Source: Malania oleifera
Taxonomy: Eukaryota; Streptophyta; Magnoliopsida; Santalales; Ximeniaceae
Direction of reading: 5' to 3'
Assembly (NCBI RefSeq): GCF_029873635.1
Contig: NC_080428.1
Span: 63,483,957 to 63,547,956, forward strand
Length of the DNA: 64,000 nt
Shown one piece after another: positions 57,763 through 64,000 of the stretch (position 1 is the stretch's first letter; each line of letters begins with the position of its first letter). The notes beneath the pieces were generated by a model. It ran no database searches, was not told the origin of the DNA, and worked only from the letters and a program-made list of their open reading frames with translations. The position numbers were made by a program, and so were the translations under genes.

Positions 57763-59457
57763 ATGATATTATCTTTAAATCAGATTATTAATACAGAAAT
57801 ATAACCCAGTAGCCACACATTAGTAATAGCACGTTTCACCTTACTGAGCATTGGCTCATCCTAGTGTTGAATTGTGTTTTAGGTGAATTAGCTAGGCAAG
57901 CGGAGTAGGCTCGTAGGTAGGGGGCGGTTGTACTGCCCTTTTTGAGAGTGAGTATTTTTGGGTGGCATGTTTTTTTTGTAATCCCTTGGTATCAGTAAGG
58001 GTAGTTTCGAGAGAATAGTGATGATTGTATATTGTGGAATGATTTGACATTCTAGTATTGTATTATGTGTGGATTTATTTTATATGATTGGTCGTCCGCT
58101 GTTTAGGTTAATGATTGGATTTAAAACTAGGAAAAAAAGAAAAAAATAAAAATCTTATTTTATTAGCTGGTCGTTTCATCTTGCCACACTCTATACAAGA
58201 CATGTGGTTGCACTAACACATATACTAGCAATGGCACCGTACTCTCAATAAAACTCTGGTCCATCAAGGTTCTTATTTCCACATTTTTTTTTTTTTAATA
58301 TTTCATCATGTTTGAATATCTCATCATATCTGTATAATTCTCATCAAATATGTATATCACTTATATCATTATTTCTCAATAGAAACATAACAATATATTA
58401 TATTTCATCGTTTCTCATTGAAAACATATCTATATAACACATTTTCATCATTTCCTAGTAAAAGCATATCTGTGTATCTCATTTCATCATTACAAAATAA
58501 AAACATATATCATCATTTTTATGAAAACATGTCTATATTTTTCACATCTTAATATCTGTATTGAACATATCAACATCTCTTATATTTTCATTTCTGTATA
58601 AAACATTTGTATAACTCATATCATTACTTCTCAATGCAAATCATATTTATCAGTATATATCACATTCCTAGCATAAAACGGTTATTTCATATTTCTAATG
58701 CCACACAAATTTTTAACCGATAATCATAATATAATAATCAGAGGGAAAATATCCATATATTAGTTTTTCAAACTATATACCATGTTCTCAATTTCACATA
58801 CTTTAATCAACAGTTAATTTCCCAAAAAAATACCCGTTATAATTTATTCCACTTACCTGCTTACTAAGAGGATTCCTACAAAGATCCTAAACCCACGCCT
58901 ACGGTGTTTCGGAACTCAAAACCCTAAAATCATATTTTCTCAGTTCAATCAACTCAACTCCAGAATTATAATCATATTCACATTTCCTAGGCCCACTCAC
59001 TCTAATAACTAGTTAAACTGTAAATCAACTAATAATTCATCTCCCTTACCTCAGCCTTGGAGTGGTGCCTATAATGTCTAAAATGAAAATTTACACTGAT
59101 TAACCTGCTAAGGGTCGCTTCTAGGACCTAGTGGTAGCATCTAATCATCGAATTGGGCTGAAATTGAAGCGAAATCGAAAAGAGAAGGGAGAGAGTGTGT
59201 ATGAAATTATGTTTTGTTTAAACCAAACAAGCTACAGTTCCCCTTTAATTCAGCATTGCCAGAAAAAAAAAGCCGTTGCCTGTTTGGGTTTTTAACCCTT
59301 TTGTTTTTCATCATTTTACTCTTATTGAGCTGCAGTTACACAAAATCGTCAATGGTTTTTTTGCCTCCCACCAAACTGTCAACAGTTTGGTCTACACCAA
59401 ACCAAATTACCTTCTTTTATTTATTTTCTCATTAATTTAATTTTCAGGGTCTCTACA

Positions 59458-59470
59458 TTCTTTCCTCTTT
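59458..59470 (-). other. Element N polypurine tract
   Basis: AAAGAGGAAAGAA on the minus strand, touching the 3' LTR, after GAGGATGAAATTTTGT. It is less G-rich than the tracts of C, D and K. Confidence 0.75.
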
Positions 59471-59943
59471 ACAAAATTTCATCCTCGAAATTTGCTATGC
59501 ATCACATTTACCAACATTTTAGAAAACATCGAAATTTTATTAATTTCCCTCACTTATGGCGGAGGAAAATCGTGGTTACAAAGGAGGGTTTTGGGAGATT
59601 ACAACTATTTGCATAAAAAGAAAACTCTCCCAAAACCATTTATAGCCAAAACCCAAAACACTAACTATCATATAACACAACTCTCCTTACAAAAATTTCA
59701 TCCTCGAAATTTGTCATCTCTCATTCCCAGATTCATACATACAATCAAACACATAACACAACTCAAGAGCGAATTGGCGACTACTACAGCGCAATCCCAT
59801 CATTCACATACACATACATACCCTCACTTATGGCGGAGGAATACCATGGTTACATATACAACAGTCTCAGGAGTTCACAGTACACACACACTCCCGACAA
59901 CTAACCACCTATCCCAACCCATAGTAGGATCATGTACAAGTGC
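59471..59943 (-). other. Element N 3' untranslated region
   Basis: Between the integrase stop and the polypurine tract. It contains two copies of a word near CCTCACTTATGGCGGAGGAA (59550 and 59822), the same conserved tail found after the integrase of C (22672) and D (15400). No gene. Confidence 0.6.
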
Positions 59944-60669
59944 TCAAAACAACTGTGGATACTTCCAATGTATTTCCGTTTCCAATTCCCAAGAAACTTC
60001 CTCAACCTCGTGGTTCCGCCACAATACCTTCACTAATAGTATTTCTATGGTACAAAGCTTCTGAACTTTATGGTCAAGAACCTGAACAAGTATTTCCTCA
60101 TACGCTAAAGTATCCCCAATTTCCAACTCATCATAACTAATAACATGTGAAGGATCCAACACGTACCTCCTCAACATGGATACGTGAAACACATCATGGA
60201 CCCTTGAAAGTGCTAGAGGTAATGCAACTCTGTAGGCTACTGGACCCATTTGCTCAAGTACCTCGAATGGTCCAATATACCTCAAGCTCAGCTTGCCCTT
60301 CCTCCCAAATCTCATCACCCCTTTCATCAGAGCGATACGCAGAAATACCTTATCATCCACTTCGAACTCTAAATCACGGCGGCGAACATCTGCATAACTC
60401 TTCTGCTGACTCTGAGCTGATCTAATCCTCTCCCAAATCAAACCCACCTTCTCAGACGCCTGCTGCACAAATTTAGGTCCTAACACCTGACGTTCACCAA
60501 CCTCATCCCAACAAAAAGGAGATCCACACCTTCGACCATATAAAGCCTCGAACGGTGCCATCCTGATACTAGACTGGAAGCTGTTGTTATAAACGAACTC
60601 TATAAGTGGCATAAACTGTATCCAGCTACCACCAAAGTCTAACACACAAGCTCGCAACGTATCTTCCAA
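59944..60669 (-). pseudogene. Element N integrase C-terminus with chromodomain-like end
   Basis: 241-codon open piece: MEDTLRACVLDFGGSWIQFM, APFEALYGRRCGSPFCWDEV, DDKVFLRIALMKGVMRFGRK, SRVHDVFHVSMLRRYVLDPS and KVLWRNHEVEEVSWELETEI to KYPQLF. Intact over the whole chromodomain-like part. Upstream in the same frame is a stop where QTLE.. begins. Confidence 0.92.
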
Positions 60670-60690
60670 AATCTATATCATCCTCTCCGA

Positions 60691-61400
60691 TTATCCATCA
60701 GTTTGGGGGTGGAACGTTGTATTGAAAGTAAACTTCATCCTTAAAGCCTCCTGCAAGCTCATCCAGAATCGAGAAGTAAACCTTAGATCCCAATCCGATA
60801 CTATGGAAACCGGTAATCCGTACATTCTCACAATCTCACGCACATACAAATCTTCTAGCCTACTCAAAGGATTGCCAACTTTCATCGGTATGAAATGAGC
60901 AAATTTCGTCAATTTATCCACGATCATCCATACAGCATTCTGCCCGTGAAGCACTAGTGGCAATTCGGTCACAAAATCCATGGAAATATGCTCTCATTTC
61001 CACACCGGAATAGGCAAAGGCTGCAACGGCCCTTCCGACCTCTAATATTCAGCTTTCACTTGCTGACACGTCAGAAATTGCTCCACGAACTGAGCAATCT
61101 GCCTCTTCATACTAGACCACCAGAAGGTCTCACGCAAGTCCCGATATATCTTCGTACTACCAGGATGTACCATATACATAGAACGATGCGCCTCCTCTAG
61201 AATCGTCCTTCTGATCTCATCATCGTCCGGAACACACAGTCTAGTTCAAAACCTCAGCACACCTCCCTCAGAGATGTTAAACTCTGTAGCCATTCCCTAC
61301 TATACTTTTCCCATAACATCTATCAACTCTGCATCACTAGCCTACGTGGCTTTTATACGCTCAAACAAGGTCAGTTGGATCACCAAACTAGCAAGATAAA
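60691..61400 (-). pseudogene. Element N integrase N-terminal and core
   Basis: HHCC region at about 61200-61060 with RSMYMVHPGSTKIYRDL; the first Cys of the pair is Phe (EQFLTCQQVKAE). Core: MDFVTELPLVLHGQNAVWMI (60981), VSDWDLRFTSRF (usual SDRDPRFTS) and FHPQTDG, then a stop before the catalytic-Glu segment. Confidence 0.88.
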
Positions 61401-61401
61401 A

Positions 61402-62040
61402 CTAATGATCACCAACCACCAATTCTATACCTGAGCTTTCCAAATCCCGTCTAATGTGACACTGAGTTATAATGGCCGATATAGCCATAGGCCCTGACTT
61501 CCGACTCAACGCATTAGTCACCACATTAGCCTTTCCCGGGTGACAACTGATCGTGCAATCGTAGTCCTTAATCAACTCTAGCCACTGCCTCTGCCTCATG
61601 TTTAACTCCTTCTATGTGAAGAAATACCTAAGGCTCTTATGGTCAATGAAGATCTCACACTGCACCCCATACAGATAATGTCGCCAGATCTTCAGTGCAT
61701 ATACCACAACAGCCAATTCCAGATCATGCGTAGGGTAATTCTTCTCATACTCTTTCAGTTGCCGAGAATCATACGCTACTACCTTACCCTGCTGCATAAG
61801 CACACATCCCAAGCCCTTTAGAGACGCGTCACTATAAATCACAAATCCACCATCCCCCGAAGGAATGGTCAACATTGGAGCAGTAACCAACTGGTGCTTC
61901 TACTTCTGAAAGCACTGCTCGCAATCACTGGTCCTGTCAAACTATAGTCCCTTCATGGTCAATTGTGTCAAAGGTCTAGAAAATTTAGAGAAACCCTTTA
62001 GGAACTGACGATAGTAACCCGCCAGTCCTAGAAAACTCTA
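61402..62040 (-). pseudogene. Element N RNase H
   Basis: [60 protein letters not shown], a stop after RYFFT, then [15 protein letters not shown] and [13 protein letters not shown]. The catalytic Asp of SDAS is present; the later VADALS reads VTNALS. Confidence 0.9.
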
Positions 62041-62860
62041 AACCTCCTGCACATTCTTCGGCCTTATCTAGTCGACCATAGCTTCAATCTTGCTAGGATC
62101 AACTGATATTCCATCCCCAGTAACCACATGGGCTTAGAACACAATTTGACTCATCCAGAATTCACATTTCTTCAATTTAGCATACAACTTCTTCTCCCAC
62201 AAAATTTGTTATACTAACCTTCAATGTTCCACATGCTCTTCCGTACTCATCGAGTATACTAGAATGTCTTCAATGAATACCACCACGAATCGATCTAGGT
62301 ACTCATGGAAAGCCCTGTTCATCAAGTCCATGAACACCGCCGGAGCATTCGTCAACCCAAAAGGCATGACTAAGAACTCGTAGTGGCTATACCTGGTTCG
62401 AAAAGTTGTCTTCGCTACATCCTCCGCTCTAACCCTCACCTGATGATATTCTGACTGCAAATCGATCTTCGAAAAGACCCGCGTGCTCTATAACTCGTCA
62501 AAGAGATCATCTATACGAGGTAAAGGATAACGGTTTTTCAAAGTTACCTTGTTGATCTCACGGTAATCAATGCACATCTGCATCGATCCGTCCTTCTTCT
62601 TCACAAACAGTACTGGAGCTCCCTAGGGAGAAACACTAGGTCAAATGAATCCCCTATCCAGTAATTCCTGTAACTGCTCCTTTAACTCTCGAAGTCTTGC
62701 TGGAGCCATCCTGTATGGAGCTTTAGAGATCGGTGCCTTACCGGGCAGCAACTCTATCACAAACTCCACCTCACGATCTGGAGGTAAACCAGGTAAATCA
62801 TCTATAAATACATTCAAAAACTCGCTCACTACCCGAATGTCCTTGAGTCTCAACTCATCC
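62041..62860 (-). pseudogene. Element N reverse transcriptase
   Basis: Right to left: [94 protein letters not shown], then FIEDILVYS, where the first catalytic Asp is Glu (codon GAA, about 62267). Then [13 protein letters not shown] and FLGLAGYYRQFLKGFSK. About ten in-frame stops, many TAG at Gln or Trp positions. Confidence 0.9.
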
Positions 62861-63483
62861 TATGGCGGTTCCTTTCTACAAGTTAGGTACCCCTGACATC
62901 CGTCCAAGAGTAGCCTCCTCGCCTGTAGTGCCGACAAAATTTGTGGTGCTGGACACACACATGACCCCACAAATTCATACTCCTGCTCCCCAAGAGGTCT
63001 GAAAACTACCACCTTCCTACGACAATCGATCACGGCATAACTGGAGAACAACCAGTCCATCCCTAAAATGACATCGAACCCAGACATGTCATATACCACA
63101 AGATTCGCTGGTAGCAGCTTCTCCTGAATTTCCACTAGGCAGTTTACCAACATCTTCCTACAGAAAGATACACTCCCAGATGGCGTAGTAACAGATAACA
63201 CTTCATTCATGTCTCGGGTCTCAACCCCACACCATCCCACAAAATTCATAAATACAAAAGAATGGGTTGCACCCGAATCAAACAGAATAGAAGTTTTATT
63301 CGAAAGCAATAATAACGTACCTATCACCACGTTACTTGCATGCTCGGCGTCCGCAAGAGTAAGAGAGTATACTCTGGCCAAAACTGTATTCGTCTGAGCG
63401 GTCCCCCGAGGTATCTGATTGCTCCATCGATTCCCACTAAATGCAGGCACATCTCGCCTCAGTGCACGACAATCACGAAACAT
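62861..63483 (-). pseudogene. Element N protease
   Basis: Open piece of 207 codons. Active site ILFDSGATHSF (DSG kept), [20 protein letters not shown] and WLFSSYAVIDCRRKVVVFRP. The N-terminal end of this piece is the end of the zinc knuckle. A stop at 62860 separates it from RT. Confidence 0.9.
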
Positions 63484-64000
63484 GTGACCCGACTGGCCAC
63501 AATTATAGCAGATACCTCCAAATAACTGGCACTCGCCCTCATGCCATTTGTGGCATCTGGCACAACATCCACGAGTCTGGCTCCCCTGAGAATCCTAACG
63601 CTCAGTATTCTGGCAGTAACCCGAGTCCTTGCTCCTCTTCTTCCACGATCCCTGACAAGATTCTTTCTGAGAACCAGAAGGTACTGTCCTCTTCTTCGAT
63701 TCTTGATCCATCTCATCCTCTCGGATACCAGTCTCAATCACCGTGACTTTATCCTCCAACACCGAGAACTCACGGATCTGAAGCATACCCACCAGTCTAC
63801 GGATATCCTACCTCAAACCCTTCTCGAACCTCTAAGTCTTCTCATACTCGCTCGAGATCATACATGGTGCAAAGCGGGACAACTCTATGTATTGAGCCGC
63901 ATACCCCTGCACCGTCAAACTCCCCTGAGTCAGCGCAAAAAAATCATCTGCCTTTGCTTCACATACTGAAGCCGGGAAGTATCCATCAAAGAACACCTCC
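63460..64000 (-). pseudogene. Element N gag C-terminal part (runs off edge)
   Basis: Zinc knuckle CYNCGQSGHMFRDC (CCHC complete, about 63516-63475), preceded by a second Cys/His stretch CARCHKWHEGEC. Further right are VTVIETGIREDEMDQESKKR and the RFEKGLR-type region (63800-63830). One TAG is at 63595 in the same frame as the protease. Its start is beyond 64000. Confidence 0.87.

Larger units (their letters stand above)
55423..58178 (+). mobile_element. Solo LTR M inside N's LTR
   Basis: TGTAACGACTC to GGTCGTTTCA, flanked by TCTTA (55418-55422) and TCTTG (58179-58183), a duplication with one mismatch. About 2.0 kb once the Cassandra insertion is removed. Same layout as D's LTR: palindrome array (55504-55770), TATAAATAGTG (55777), donor-like CAGGGTAAGG (55991-56000), acceptor-like TTTTCAG (to 56092). 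No internal region, so solo. Confidence 0.82.
54370..59457 (-). repeat. Element N 3' LTR (minus orientation), split by M
   Basis: Plus-strand ends TGTGACGACCCG and GGTCTCTACA. Own sequence is 54370-55422 plus 58184-59457, about 2.3 kb. Contains (TA)n at 54888-54913 and a near-palindrome CCAAACTGTCAACAGTTTGG at 59374-59393. A repeated segment (ATTCTAGCCCA.GAGTATCCACC) occurs twice at about 55030 and 55120, period about 96. Confidence 0.88.
54370..64000 (-). mobile_element. Element N: Ty3/gypsy chromovirus, runs off right edge
   Basis: 3' LTR 54370-59457 (with M inside), polypurine tract, then integrase, RNase H, RT, protease and gag going right. The 5' LTR is beyond the window, so no target duplication can be checked. 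All pol pieces share one frame (59944-63483, about 1180 codons) with stops but no frameshift, which is better preserved than C or D. Confidence 0.92.

Overview
The window is plant nuclear DNA, most likely from an angiosperm and probably a eudicot. It holds two intron-containing xyloglucan endotransglucosylase/hydrolase (XTH) genes surrounded by plant-type Ty1/copia and Ty3/gypsy (chromovirus) retrotransposons, a Cassandra TRIM and a LINE remnant. I see no bacterial genes, CRISPR array, or functional tRNA/rRNA gene.

Gene layer. XTH copy 1 (minus strand) runs off the left edge: exon 2 is cut at base 1 and exon 1 lies at 254-547. XTH copy 2 (minus strand, 51730-52893) is complete, with three exons and 297 codons. 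The two share coding sequence, intron position and promoter sequence, so they are a tandem duplicate pair. Removing everything between the two GATTT target duplications (1397-1401 and 51353-51357) puts the genes about 1.2 kb apart.

Repeat layer between the genes (1402-51352). One copia element, A, inserted first and was then hit repeatedly. Its gag holds copia B (2274-37360). B's pol holds gypsy D (5691-17599), whose gag holds solo LTR E (8179-10969). B's 3' LTR holds gypsy C (19476-37145, minus strand), whose pol holds the gag-only element F (24187-30895). Right of B, the rest of A is cut by solo LTRs G (38312-40317) and H (41092-42929), by an LTR fragment I (from 43453), and by the truncated gypsy K (45232-50792), which itself contains solo LTR J (45361-47760). 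Five-base target duplications, perfect or with one mismatch, support A, B, C, D, E, F, G, H and J. The stack is four layers deep in two places.

Right side. After the XTH2 promoter comes a LINE reverse-transcriptase remnant (about 53780-54360, minus strand). It is cut by gypsy N (54370 to beyond 64000, minus strand). N's 3' LTR holds solo LTR M (55423-58178), and M holds a complete Cassandra TRIM (57020-57762) with 5S-rRNA-like promoter sequence in each LTR.

No element keeps an uninterrupted gag-pol. Damage is mostly in-frame stops (often TAG where a relative has Gln or Trp, TGA where it has Arg) plus some frameshifts and deletions, as expected of silenced, methylated copies. Only the XTH genes look functional. 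Notable patterns are CpG-rich GTCGAC-centred palindrome arrays just upstream of the TATA boxes of several LTRs, a possible conserved intron inside long gypsy LTRs, and minisatellites inside the LTRs.
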